From contig JAQAJJ010000009.1 in assembly GCA_028278675.1 (NCBI GenBank), forward strand, positions 53,069 through 117,068: a stretch of DNA of 64,000 nt, read 5' to 3'. This stretch comes from Candidatus Azophilus lithoversatilis (lineage in GTDB: Bacteria; Pseudomonadota; Gammaproteobacteria; Pseudomonadales; Azotimanducaceae). The notes below the pieces were generated by a model. It searched no databases. It saw only the letters and a program-made list of their open reading frames with translations, and had not been told where the DNA came from. A program made the translations under genes and the position numbers. Position 1 is the stretch's first letter; the number at the start of each line of letters is the position of its first letter. This document shows positions 53,491-63,911 of the stretch, piece after piece.

Positions 53491-55698
53491 ATGCCAGCGC
53501 AAATATTGCCCCTTGTTTTTCATCGCTTCAAACTCCTAGCCGTTGCGCTCGCACTGGGCGCGCTGGTGGCGGCACAGCCGTTTCCGGCCGTGGCCCAGGA
53601 AGGCGCCCAAGTCATCGAGGAGATCGTCGTCTCCGCCCGCAAGCGGGAGGAGAACATCCAGGACGTGGGCATCGCCGTCAGCGCGCTCACCCAAACCGAG
53701 ATCGAACAGGCCTTCGCCCGTGACCTGCGGGATCTGGTGTTCGTCTCGCCCAACCTGGTGCTCGACGACACCGCCCAAGGGCCCGGCGGCGTCGCCGCCG
53801 CCTACATCCGCGGCATCGGCGTCTCGGAAGTGGAAAAGAACTTCGATCCCGCCGTCGGCGTGGTGGTGGACGGCATCTTCCTTGGCACCATGACCGGGGG
53901 CATCACTCAAGCGATCGATCTGGAGAGGGTGGAAGTGTTGCGCGGCCCCCAAGGCACCCTGTTCGGCCGCAACACCATCGGCGGCGTCGTCCACCTGCGC
54001 CGCACCCAGCCAACGGGCGAGACCGGCGGCAAGATTCGGGCGAGCTACGGCAACTACGACAACCTGCGCCTGGAAGGGCTGGTCAACTTCGGCCTCGGCG
54101 ACCAGGTGGCGGTCAAGCTGACCGGCGCCCTCGACGACCAAAACGAAGGCTACTACGACAACGTGAACACCGGCCGGGACGAAGGGCGGGTCGAGTACCA
54201 GTCGTTTGGCGCCAACGTGCTGCTCACGCCCAGCGATGCCGTGGAACTGGAATACACCGCCCAGATCGAGCGCACCGACCAGGACACCCCGCCGCTGCTC
54301 AACGTCGGTCAGCCCGGGCAGCTCTTCTGCGATGGCTTCGGCTTCTGCTCACCGGATCTCAACACCCCGGTCTCGGGCGACCGCTGGAGGACCACCCAGG
54401 ATCTGGTTGGCCCCAGCGACGCCACCTTCGATGCGGATACCCACATCCTAGAACTGCGCTGGAGCCTGACCGAATCCCTAAGCTTGGACTACATCTTCGG
54501 CTCCTGGGAGACGGAGGAGACCGTGCTCACCGACTGGGATGCGGTGGCGCCTGAACTGTTCCACACCACCCGCCCGGCGGAGTACGAGCAAAGCTCCCAC
54601 GAGCTGCGCCTGACCCTGGATGATCCGGGCTCCCGGCTGCGGGGCACCGCCGGCGCCTACGTCTGGGATTCGGAGTACGAAATCCGCCTGCGCAGCTACA
54701 TTGGCTTCGTCGTGCCCAATGTGGTGCTCGACCTGCCGCAGACCTCCCGCCAAGACTCCCAATCCTGGGCCCTGTTCTTTGAGGCCGACTACGACCTCAC
54801 CGACCGGCTCACCCTCAACTTCGGCGGCCGCTACACGGAGGACGAGAAGGATACCGACCAGATGGGCGTCGTGACCGCCGCCGCCAGCGACGACTGGAGC
54901 AAGTTCACGCCCAAGGCGGGCCTGCTGTATCGCCTGAACGACGACGCCTCGATTTACGGCACCTACTCGGTGGGCTACCGCAGCGGCGGGTTCAACGGTC
55001 GGGTGGACAGCTTGGAGAACGCGACCACGCCCTATGACGAGGAAACCGTGACCAACTATGAGGTGGGTCTGAAGTCCGACTGGCTTGGCGGCAGCCTGCG
55101 CATCAATGCCGCCGCCTTCCTCATGGACTACGAGGACAAGCAGGAGGAGCTGCAGCTGCCTTCCGCCACCAGCGGCACCGGGCAGGTCACCTTGGTGGCC
55201 AACGCCTCCACGGCGGAAATCTACGGCCTCGAACTGGATGTCCAGTGGCTGCCCGCTCCGGGCTTGAGCCTGCGCGGCAACCTCGGCCTGCTCGACGCCG
55301 AGTACGACGACTTCGAGTTTCGCGGGCCGACCGGCATCCAGGACCTTTCCCATCTGGACATCCGCCGGGCACCGGACCTCACCGCCGCACTAAGCGCCAC
55401 TTATGAATGGTCCGTGGGCAGCGGCCAAGCCTGGGTGACCTTTGGCTGGCGCTACCTCGGCAAGCACGAAGTCGATTTCGCCAACAAGCCCGAGCTCACC
55501 AACTCGGCCCAGCACCTGATCAACGCATCGGCCAACTTCGAGGTCGGCGCGATGCGACTCAGCGTCTTCGGCCGCAACCTGGCCGACGAGGACGGCTACG
55601 GCATCGGCTTTGACGTAGCGGGCCTGTGGAGCTACGCCGCCACCCGGCCGCCGCGCACCTATGGCTTGGAGGTCAGCTACAGCTTCGAGGGGAACTGA
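53491..55698 (+). CDS. TonB-dependent outer-membrane receptor
   Basis: A 735-residue outer-membrane beta-barrel importer. The signal peptide (LLAVALALGALVAAQPF, cleaved near AVAQ) is followed by a TonB box-like EEIVVSARKREENIQDV. The plug domain has SPNLVLDD, YIRGIGVSEV and DLERVEVLRGPQGTLFGRNTIGG. The barrel ends in YGLEVSYSFEGN. This subfamily is common in marine gammaproteobacteria and often serves organic substrates rather than siderophores. The PQQ dehydrogenase gene begins 7 bp downstream, suggesting one operon. Confidence 0.92.
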   Translation: MPAQILPLVFHRFKLLAVALALGALVAAQPFPAVAQEGAQVIEEIVVSARKREENIQDVGIAVSALTQTEIEQAFARDLRDLVFVSPNLVLDDTAQGPGGVAAAYIRGIGVSEVEKNFDPAVGVVVDGIFLGTMTGGITQAIDLERVEVLRGPQGTLFGRNTIGGVVHLRRTQPTGETGGKIRASYGNYDNLRLEGLVNFGLGDQVAVKLTGALDDQNEGYYDNVNTGRDEGRVEYQSFGANVLLTPSDAVELEYTAQIERTDQDTPPLLNVGQPGQLFCDGFGFCSPDLNTPVSGDRWRTTQDLVGPSDATFDADTHILELRWSLTESLSLDYIFGSWETEETVLTDWDAVAPELFHTTRPAEYEQSSHELRLTLDDPGSRLRGTAGAYVWDSEYEIRLRSYIGFVVPNVVLDLPQTSRQDSQSWALFFEADYDLTDRLTLNFGGRYTEDEKDTDQMGVVTAAASDDWSKFTPKAGLLYRLNDDASIYGTYSVGYRSGGFNGRVDSLENATTPYDEETVTNYEVGLKSDWLGGSLRINAAAFLMDYEDKQEELQLPSATSGTGQVTLVANASTAEIYGLELDVQWLPAPGLSLRGNLGLLDAEYDDFEFRGPTGIQDLSHLDIRRAPDLTAALSATYEWSVGSGQAWVTFGWRYLGKHEVDFANKPELTNSAQHLINASANFEVGAMRLSVFGRNLADEDGYGIGFDVAGLWSYAATRPPRTYGLEVSYSFEGN

Positions 55699-55705
55699 AC
55701 CCAGA

Positions 55706-57772
55706 GTGCGCTCTCACTGGATCGCACTGATCGGCATCGCCGTCGCGGCAATCGCGGCGGCGGAGCCAGCACCCATCGGGCCCGGCGAAGCACTCTACGA
55801 GCAACACTGCCGAGCGTGCCACGGGGCCACCCTGCTTGGTTCGGCCCACGGCACGCCGTTGCGGGGCGAGGGCTTTCTGGGCCGGTGGGGTGGCCGTTCG
55901 CATCAGGCGCTGCTGGCCTACAACTTGAGCGCCATGCCGCCCGGCGGCAGCCGCCTGAGCGAGGCGGAACACGCAGCCTTGGTTGATTTTCTGTTCGCCC
56001 GCAACGACGCAGCCGGTGACCGCCTGCCCGATGCCGCCCAAGCCGCTTCCGGTGAGGCGGAGGCGCTGGACTCCTGGTCCGGCGTTGCGGGCGTTGACGA
56101 GATTGCCCGCAGCCGGTCGGCCTTTCAGAACCGGGTGATCGACGGATTCGAGCCGGTTTCCGATGCCCGCCTGCGCGACCCGCCGCCGGGCGACTGGCTG
56201 CACTGGCGCCGTACCCAAGACGGCCAGGCGCACAGCCCGCTGACCCGGATCGACCGCGCCAATGTGGACCGGCTGCAACTGGCTTGGGCGGTGACGATGC
56301 GGGACGGCAGCAACCAGGTCACGCCCTTGGTGCATGACGGCACTCTTTACCTGACCCACCCGGACAACGTGGTGCAAGCGCTGGACGCCGCCACTGGCGA
56401 GCTGATCTGGGAGTACGCCTACAACTACCCGCCTGCCGCCAAGACCCTTGGCGGACCCTTGCGCAACATCGCCATACAGGGCGACAAGGTGTTCATCGCC
56501 ACCTACGATGCCGCCTTGGTCGCCCTTGACGCCCGCACCGGCGAACTCGCATGGCGCACGGTGAAGGCCGACTACCGCCAAGGGTACACGCATACCAGCG
56601 GCCCGATCCTGGGTGGCGGCGTGCTGCTCAGCGGCATCAACGGCTGTGAGCGATTCCAGCCCGAGGGCTGCTTCGTCACGGGACATGATCCGGCCACCGG
56701 GCGGGAACTTTGGCGCACCTCCACGATCGCGTTGCCGGGCGACCCGGGCGATGAGACCTGGGGCGGGCTGGCCGCGGAATTCCGGGCCGGCGGCGATGTC
56801 TGGATCGCCGGCAGCTACGATGCGGAACTCGGCCTCTACTACGTCGGCACCTCACAAGCAAAGCCCTGGGTGGCCGCCAGCCGCGGCCTGACCGTCGCCG
56901 ATGCCGCCCTCTACACCAATTCGACCTTGGCGCTGCATGCGCGAACCGGCGCGATTGCCTGGCACTTCCAGCATGCGCCTGGCGAAACCATCGACATGGA
57001 AGCCGGCTTCGAGCGGGTGCTCATCGACCGGGACGGTGAGCAGCGGCTCTACACGGTGGGCAAGGACGGCATTCTTTGGCGGCTCGACCGGCGCACCGGA
57101 CGCTACCTCGGCCACCTGGAGACCCTGCCGCAGAACATTTTCAGCCGCATCGACCCCGAGACCGGACGCGCCAGCTACCGGCCGGACATCGCTGAGGCGG
57201 GCGTCGGCGATGCCATTCAGGCGTGTCCCGGCATCTACGGCGGGCACAACTGGCAAGCCATGGCCTATAGCGAGGCGGGCAACCGCTTGATCATTCCCTT
57301 GCATCGGCTTTGCGCGGACCTAGTGGGCCGCACCGTGCCCAAGGTGGCCGGAGAAGGCGGCTTCGGCGGCGATTCGCGTTCTTACCCCATGCCGGGCAGC
57401 GACGGCCTGCTGGGCCTGCTGGTGGCGGTGGACGCCGACCGCATGGCACCGGTCTGGACCCACGCGCAGCGGGCCCTGTTCATGACCGGCGCTCTGGCCA
57501 CCGCCGGGGGACTGGTCTTCATCGGCGACCTTGACCGCTACTTCAAGGCCTTCGATGCGGACACCGGCAAGGTGCTCTGGCAGACGCGCCTCGGCGCGCC
57601 AACCCACGGCTATCCGATCACCTACATGGCGGGCGGCGAGCAGTTCGTTACCGTGCCCACAGGCATGGGCGTCTTTCGCGCCATGACGGCGGTCATCAGC
57701 CCCGACATTCATCAACCCGCTGGAGGCCAGGCGCTCTACGTGTTCAAGCTGCCGGTTACCAGCGAGCAGTAG
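55706..57772 (+). CDS. PQQ-dependent dehydrogenase with N-terminal cytochrome c domain
   Basis: A 688-residue periplasmic quinohemoprotein. Start GTG 55706 (after a GGGGAACTGAACCCAGA spacer). A signal peptide is followed by a cytochrome c domain with CRACH (residues ~39-43) and a MPPGG distal Met. The eight-bladed PQQ propeller has WAVTMRDGSNQVTPLVHDG, TGELIWEYAYNYPP, ATGRELWRTS and TGKVLWQTRLGAPTHGYPITY. Electrons would pass from PQQ to the fused heme. The substrate may be an alcohol or sugar; coupling to the TonB receptor suggests it oxidises what that receptor imports. Confidence 0.85.
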   Translation: MRSHWIALIGIAVAAIAAAEPAPIGPGEALYEQHCRACHGATLLGSAHGTPLRGEGFLGRWGGRSHQALLAYNLSAMPPGGSRLSEAEHAALVDFLFARNDAAGDRLPDAAQAASGEAEALDSWSGVAGVDEIARSRSAFQNRVIDGFEPVSDARLRDPPPGDWLHWRRTQDGQAHSPLTRIDRANVDRLQLAWAVTMRDGSNQVTPLVHDGTLYLTHPDNVVQALDAATGELIWEYAYNYPPAAKTLGGPLRNIAIQGDKVFIATYDAALVALDARTGELAWRTVKADYRQGYTHTSGPILGGGVLLSGINGCERFQPEGCFVTGHDPATGRELWRTSTIALPGDPGDETWGGLAAEFRAGGDVWIAGSYDAELGLYYVGTSQAKPWVAASRGLTVADAALYTNSTLALHARTGAIAWHFQHAPGETIDMEAGFERVLIDRDGEQRLYTVGKDGILWRLDRRTGRYLGHLETLPQNIFSRIDPETGRASYRPDIAEAGVGDAIQACPGIYGGHNWQAMAYSEAGNRLIIPLHRLCADLVGRTVPKVAGEGGFGGDSRSYPMPGSDGLLGLLVAVDADRMAPVWTHAQRALFMTGALATAGGLVFIGDLDRYFKAFDADTGKVLWQTRLGAPTHGYPITYMAGGEQFVTVPTGMGVFRAMTAVISPDIHQPAGGQALYVFKLPVTSEQ

Positions 57773-57791
57773 GGCAAGCCGCCCCGAGTTT

Positions 57792-58700
57792 TCAGGATGA
57801 CTCGTCTTCCTCCAGCTTGATGACGCGGATGCGCTTGCCCAAATGTTGGGGAAAGGCGTCCGGGGCGATGGATACGCTGAGCCGACTCTCCTGCCGCATG
57901 ACTTCGGCCGCAACCGGCTCCTCGGCGGCGGCTATCACCCGGCGCGCTTGCCGGGCGGAGATCACGGCCTCTCCGCCCACCGAGAGCAGCACATCGCCGC
58001 TTTTGAGCGCCCCATACTCCGGCGCGTTGAGCACCAGCACCCCTTGATCGACGCCGAAATAGGCGCCGAGGTCGGCGTCAAGATCGACCAGACGGGGTAC
58101 CGACGCGGCTTCTACCCGGCGCCCCATCGCCTCGATGCCATCAACATCCAAGTCGAAGTCGAAGTCGAGGTCAAGCCCATCCAACATGCGCCGGATCTGC
58201 GTCGAACGCCGCTGAGCAACAACGGTCACTTGTTCCGTTTCACCCTCTCGAAGCACCCAAAGCGCAACTTCCTGATCCGGCTTGACGGTTTGCATGTGGT
58301 CGAGGAGCGCTTCGCGGCCACCCGTCTCATCCAAACGGACGTCGTCGATCATCACCAAGCGATCACCGGCCTTGAGCCCGGCCTCTTCGGCCCCGCTGCC
58401 CGACGACACGCCTTCGAGCAGCACTCCGCCGTCGTCATCATCACGAGAGCTGATGACGACGCCGAGTTCCGCGTCGGAGGAGAAGCTGAAAAACTCCGCA
58501 AAGCCTCCTTCGGTAGCTTGTTCGGTTTTTTCCTCAAGCAGGTCGGCGAGCTTGGCCACCGCTCGGTCAACCTCCTGCCTAGCCTGGTCGAGCTTGGCTT
58601 TCAGCTCCGAGTGCTCCTGCGCCGGCACCTCAGCACCGAAGCCAACACTAGCGCCGAGCAGGCCTGCCAACAGAAGAAGGATTTGGGTAAAGCGCCGCAT
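57792..58700 (-). CDS. Exported protein with two PDZ domains, no protease domain
   Basis: A 302-residue protein. A signal peptide (MRRFTQILLLLAGLLGASVG) precedes a coiled coil (HSELKAKLDQARQEVDRAVA). PDZ 1 is seen in LGVVISSRDDDDGGVLLEGV with AEEAGLKAGDRLVMIDDVRL. An acidic segment (LDLDFDFDLDVDG) lies between. PDZ 2 has FGVDQGVLVLNAPEYGALKSGDVLLSVGG split across two strands. The trypsin-like domain of HtrA/DegS is absent. It might act as a scaffold or regulator in the envelope. Function unknown. Confidence 0.8.
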   Translation of the reverse strand: MRRFTQILLLLAGLLGASVGFGAEVPAQEHSELKAKLDQARQEVDRAVAKLADLLEEKTEQATEGGFAEFFSFSSDAELGVVISSRDDDDGGVLLEGVSSGSGAEEAGLKAGDRLVMIDDVRLDETGGREALLDHMQTVKPDQEVALWVLREGETEQVTVVAQRRSTQIRRMLDGLDLDFDFDLDVDGIEAMGRRVEAASVPRLVDLDADLGAYFGVDQGVLVLNAPEYGALKSGDVLLSVGGEAVISARQARRVIAAAEEPVAAEVMRQESRLSVSIAPDAFPQHLGKRIRVIKLEEDESS

Positions 58701-58879
58701 ATTGCCTGACTCCTTGGGTTGTCGTGGGTTCGCTGTCCTTCCTTAGATGGACCGAAGCGGAAAAGGTTGCACGAACGTAGTGCCCGCGAGGCGGCGATCG
58801 TTGCAAGGGCAAAATGACACGAAGCGCCTTGAAATCTGAGCAAACTTCCCAGATGGTGCATCGAAGTGCTGCACCATGC

Positions 58880-59239
58880 GGGGCACCGTTGCTTGATCCT
58901 GCCACTTTGTGCGGAACCATGTTTCCCGAGCTCCGCGTTCTCCGGCATAGGCTATTTGAAACGAATTTCGATGTGGTGCCTCCGCCGCACCCAAGACACC
59001 CCAAGGTCCACACCCGGGACAGCCGCAAGGCGCACTACGGAAAAACCGATGAGTGGGCGGATTACGTTCAGGTCACTGGAGGTGGAAACTGCTCGGTAGC
59101 AGCGGCGCGGGAAGCGATGGGAATTGACTGGATGACAAAAAAGGAACTCAACGAGTCAATACCGCCAGCCTACACCCGATTCATAGGCTTTGAACTGATG
59201 CGGCATCTGATTGGCGGGAAGTTTCAAGGCGCAGCATAG
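58880..59239 (+). pseudogene. 5'-truncated DNA (cytosine-5) methyltransferase of a type II R-M system
   Basis: The C-terminal ~120 residues of a C5 methyltransferase: GAPLLDPATLCGTMF (just after the ENV motif IV), ELRVLRHRLFET, DEWADYVQVTGGGNCSV, AAREAMGIDWMTKKEL and IPPAYTRFIGFEL. The SAM-binding and PCQ catalytic motifs, at least 200 residues, are missing, and the upstream DNA shows no trace of them. A frame starts at ATG 58814 but its first 22 codons are unrelated. The stop TAG overlaps the next gene's GTG (TAGTG). Confidence 0.8.
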
Positions 59240-59827
59240 TGTCCCGCCTGAGCTCGAAGGAGCGCCTTAGGCGTTTTTTCCGCAATCATGTCGGTGAGGT
59301 CGTCACTGGCCATCAACTGCAATCAACTGCAAGAGGCAGTGGGTCCAGAAGTGCTTGAGTGGGCAGGACGCGTTCGCGGGCTTCGCAATGACGAAGGCTG
59401 GCCAATTCGATCGCACAACGATGACGTCAACCTCAAGCCGGGCGAGTATCTTTTGGTTGACGACCCACCCGATTCATCGGGCTACCGATTCGCCAAGCAC
59501 GTTGGGGGAAGGCTGCGGGCTGAGGTGCTTGAGCGCAATGGATATACGTGTCAAATGTGCGGAGCGGGCGCAGGAGATGATGACAAAGAGGCTCCGGGAC
59601 GAAAAGTGCGGCTTCATGTTGGCCACATTAAGGACAGAAGTCACGGGGGAAGGGACGAACTCGCCAACCTCCGAGCACTGTGCAGCACTTGCAACCAAGG
59701 GGCAAAAAATCTGGTGCAGGAGCCCCCGAGTTGGACTTGGCTGTTAAGCCAGATACGGCGAGCCAGTCGAGACGATCAATGGAAAGCCCTTGAGTGGCTG
59801 AAGAGCAAGTTTGACGGCACCGACTAG
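59239..59827 (+). pseudogene. HNH restriction endonuclease, frameshifted by a 10-bp duplication
   Basis: The frame from GTG 59239 reads KERLRRFFRNHVGEVVTGHQLQ and then hits a perfect tandem duplication of ATCAACTGCA (59312-59321, 59322-59331). The downstream frame continues EAVGPEVLEWAGRVRGLRND, GYTCQMCGAG, RLHVGHIKDRSHGG and ALCSTCNQGAKN (zinc/HNH motifs) to 59827. Without the duplication the ORF would be 192 residues and continuous. ATG 59288 could restart a 179-residue form whose first residues differ. It is probably inactive or reduced, which fits the loss of the protective methyltransferase. Confidence 0.8.
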
Positions 59828-59967
59828 GAAGTGCTTTTCAGCGTCCGGTTGCAGCTCCTCCGATCACTGCAAGCAACTCCCCAAAGGCTTGATCTGACCG
59901 CGGACTCACCGTGCGCCCTTGGTGCTTGAATGGCACAATGCGCACGTTCAAAACGCTAGGATCCACC

Positions 59968-62622
59968 ATGCCCCGCCTCGCCACACGGCTTGTTGCCGCT
60001 TTTTCCTGCTGGTTACTATGGGGCTGCACGGACACTGCGGATGCCCCTGCTGCCGAGCCGGTCGCCAATGCCAGGGTGGCGGCGCCCATGCTTGCGGAGG
60101 ACTACGCCCGCGAGCGCTCGGCCCGGGTCGGCGGCGTGGCCTACGATCTGGCGTTCGAACTCGACGGGGAGGCGGACGCGTTCAGCGGCCGCGTGTCCAT
60201 CGACTTTGAACTCACCGACGTGGGGCGGGATCTCACGGTCGATTTCGTGGGCGGCACGGTGGCGGCGGTGGTCGTCAACGGCGAGGACGTGGATGCCGCC
60301 TACAACGGCTACTTCCTGTCGCTTCCGGCGAATGCCCTTGCGCTGGGGTCGAACACCGTCGAAATCGCATTTTCGCATCCCTACAGCAGTGACGGCAGCG
60401 GCCTGTATCGCTTCCGGGACCCCATCGACGGCCGCGACTACCTCTACACCAACTTCGAACCCTACGACGCCAACCGGCTATTCCCCTGCTTCGACCAGCC
60501 TGATCTAAAAGCCACCTACGCCACCCGCGTGACGGCCCCGGCGGCATGGCAGGTCATCTCCATCGCCGCGGCGTCAAATGTCGAAGACCAGGGCGAACGG
60601 AGGGTCTGGACGTTCCCGCCGGCGGCGCGCATCAGCACCTACATCTACGCGCTGCATGCCGGAGATTACCGGCGCTGGGAGTCCGCCGCCGGCGACATTC
60701 CGCTGCGCCTGTTCGCCCGGGCTTCAATGGCGGAGCGCGTCCACCCCGAACATTGGTTCGTGCCGACCGTGCAAGGGTTCGCGTTTTTCGAGAAGTACTT
60801 CGATATCCCCTATCCGTTCGGCAAGTATGACCAGGTCATCGTGCCGCACTTCAATGCGGGCGCCATGGAAAACGTCGGCGCGGTCACCTTCAGCGAGCGC
60901 TTTCTGCACAGCGGCAAGGTGACGCGGCAGGCGAGACGATCCTTGGCGAGCGTGATCCTGCACGAGATGGCGCACATGTGGTTTGGCGACCTGGTGACGA
61001 TGGATTGGTGGAACGGGCTGTGGCTGAACGAATCGTTTGCCACTTTCATGGCCAACTTGGCGCTGCGGGAAGGCACGGAGTTCACCGAGGCAGCGCTCGG
61101 GGCCTACCGCCGCACGGTGTACGCCTACCGTGCGGATGAACGGGACACCACGCATCCCATCGAAATGCCGACCCCGAACACCGACGTTGCGTTCGCGAAC
61201 TTCGACGCCATCACCTACAGCAAGGGCTCGGCCACGCTGGCCCAACTCAACCACTTGGTGGGACCGGAGCCGTTTCAGCTTGGGGTGAGGAACTATCTGC
61301 GCTCCCAAGCCTACGGCAACGCAACGATCGATGACTTTCTCCGCGCCATTGGCAACGCGGCAGGCGAGAACCTGGAGAACTGGTCCGCCGACTGGCTCGA
61401 CCAACCCGGCACCAACGGCGTTGAGGTCGAGTTCAACTGCAGCGATGGCCATATCGTCAGCCTCGCGGTTCTGCAAACCGCCCCCGCTGAATGGCCGACG
61501 CTGCGCACGCACCGGACACAGTTGGGGCTCTACAACTTCGAGCGCGGCGCGATGGCGACGCGACGCCTGCCCGTAACCTACTCAGGCGCACGGACGGCCG
61601 TTGCCGAGGCTTTGGGGGCACGCTGTCCCGACTTCATCTACGCCAATCATGGGGACTGGGACTACGCGCGGGTGGATTTCGATGCCGAAACCCTCGCCGT
61701 GCTGGAGGAGCACCTGTACGACTTCGAGGATCCACTGCAGCGGGCCATGCTTTGGCAGGGGATCCACGATATGGTCCTCTCCCAACGCCTAACGCCGCAG
61801 GCGTTCATCGAATTCGCCCTCACCCATGCCCATGAGGAGAGCGACGACGATCTGCTCAGGCAGATTCTCAGCGCCCTGGCCAACACCTGGGATTACCTGC
61901 AGCGGCTCGCAGCCGACCAGCAGGCCGTGGCGGAAATCGGCGCCCGGATCGAAGGCACCCTATGGCAGGCGTTGTTCGACAGCGAGCCCGGCAGCGACCG
62001 GCAACTGCTGCTGTTGGACAGCTACACGCAGTCCGTGACGAGCGCTGCGGGCCTCGCCAAGCTGACCGGTCTTCTTGGCGGCAAAGGGTTGCCCGACGGC
62101 TTCGACTTGGATCAGGAGCGCCGCTGGAACGCGTTGGAGAAGCTCGCCGGCTTCGACCACGCCGACATCGAGGCGCTGCTGGCCGCCGAGCGCGAAAGCG
62201 ATCCGTCCGATCGCGGCAGGCGCAGCGCGTTGTCGGCGGTGGCGGCGCGTCCAGATCCGCAACAACAGCAACGGCTCGCGGCGATGCTCCTCGATCCAGC
62301 GGGAGCCGCGTTGAGCGTCGCGGATGGGCGCGCCCATGCCCGAGGACTGTTCCCGAGCCAGCAAAGCGAGCTGCAACTGGAGATTGTCGGCACCGTGTTC
62401 AGCGCCCTGCCGCGCATCAGCGCCGAGGTGGACCCGCGGCACTTCCGGGCAATCACCGGCGGCCTGCTCGGACCGGTCTGCGACGAAGGCTATCTCGCAC
62501 AGTTGGCGCAAGCGATCAGCCAATCCGAATCGCTGCACCCGGCGCTGCGCAAATGGCTGTTGGACGTGCGCTTCGAGGTCAGGCGCTGCCTAGCGATCGG
62601 CAGGGCCATGAACGCGCCCTGA
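59968..62622 (+). CDS. pepN: M1 family aminopeptidase, predicted lipoprotein
   Basis: Zinc metallopeptidase of 884 residues. The exopeptidase motif is NAGAMENVGAVTF. HEMAHMWFGDLVTMDWWNGL followed by WLNESFATF gives HExxH-x18-E. YSKGSATL carries the transition-state Tyr. The start at 59968 gives a lipoprotein signal (LVAAFSCWLLWGC), which places it in the envelope, unlike cytoplasmic E. coli PepN; the long ERAP-like C-terminal domain is present. It likely degrades peptides for uptake. Upstream in-frame starts at 59911 or 59938 would add residues before the signal. Confidence 0.9.
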   Translation: MPRLATRLVAAFSCWLLWGCTDTADAPAAEPVANARVAAPMLAEDYARERSARVGGVAYDLAFELDGEADAFSGRVSIDFELTDVGRDLTVDFVGGTVAAVVVNGEDVDAAYNGYFLSLPANALALGSNTVEIAFSHPYSSDGSGLYRFRDPIDGRDYLYTNFEPYDANRLFPCFDQPDLKATYATRVTAPAAWQVISIAAASNVEDQGERRVWTFPPAARISTYIYALHAGDYRRWESAAGDIPLRLFARASMAERVHPEHWFVPTVQGFAFFEKYFDIPYPFGKYDQVIVPHFNAGAMENVGAVTFSERFLHSGKVTRQARRSLASVILHEMAHMWFGDLVTMDWWNGLWLNESFATFMANLALREGTEFTEAALGAYRRTVYAYRADERDTTHPIEMPTPNTDVAFANFDAITYSKGSATLAQLNHLVGPEPFQLGVRNYLRSQAYGNATIDDFLRAIGNAAGENLENWSADWLDQPGTNGVEVEFNCSDGHIVSLAVLQTAPAEWPTLRTHRTQLGLYNFERGAMATRRLPVTYSGARTAVAEALGARCPDFIYANHGDWDYARVDFDAETLAVLEEHLYDFEDPLQRAMLWQGIHDMVLSQRLTPQAFIEFALTHAHEESDDDLLRQILSALANTWDYLQRLAADQQAVAEIGARIEGTLWQALFDSEPGSDRQLLLLDSYTQSVTSAAGLAKLTGLLGGKGLPDGFDLDQERRWNALEKLAGFDHADIEALLAAERESDPSDRGRRSALSAVAARPDPQQQQRLAAMLLDPAGAALSVADGRAHARGLFPSQQSELQLEIVGTVFSALPRISAEVDPRHFRAITGGLLGPVCDEGYLAQLAQAISQSESLHPALRKWLLDVRFEVRRCLAIGRAMNAP

Positions 62623-62663
62623 TTCCAGCGCCTCGCGGACTTGCGCGTCACTTACCCATGTAA

Positions 62664-63695
<1,032 letters not shown>

Positions 63696-63911
63696 GTGAA
63701 ACGGGCTTCAGCGGAGCCAGCCTGCGCTGTGTCGTCAGGAACCAAAAGCAACCGATATCTCGATGAACCGCAAAGCAAGGAGTTCCTCAACATCACCGAA
63801 AAGGCCAAAGTGGGAATTGCTGGCGATGGGCGGAGAAGACGATGGACCAAGCGCTCCAAGTTAGCGGGCGGGGTTCATTGCTGCTAGGCTTCCCCATAGT
63901 CGGGCTGACGG

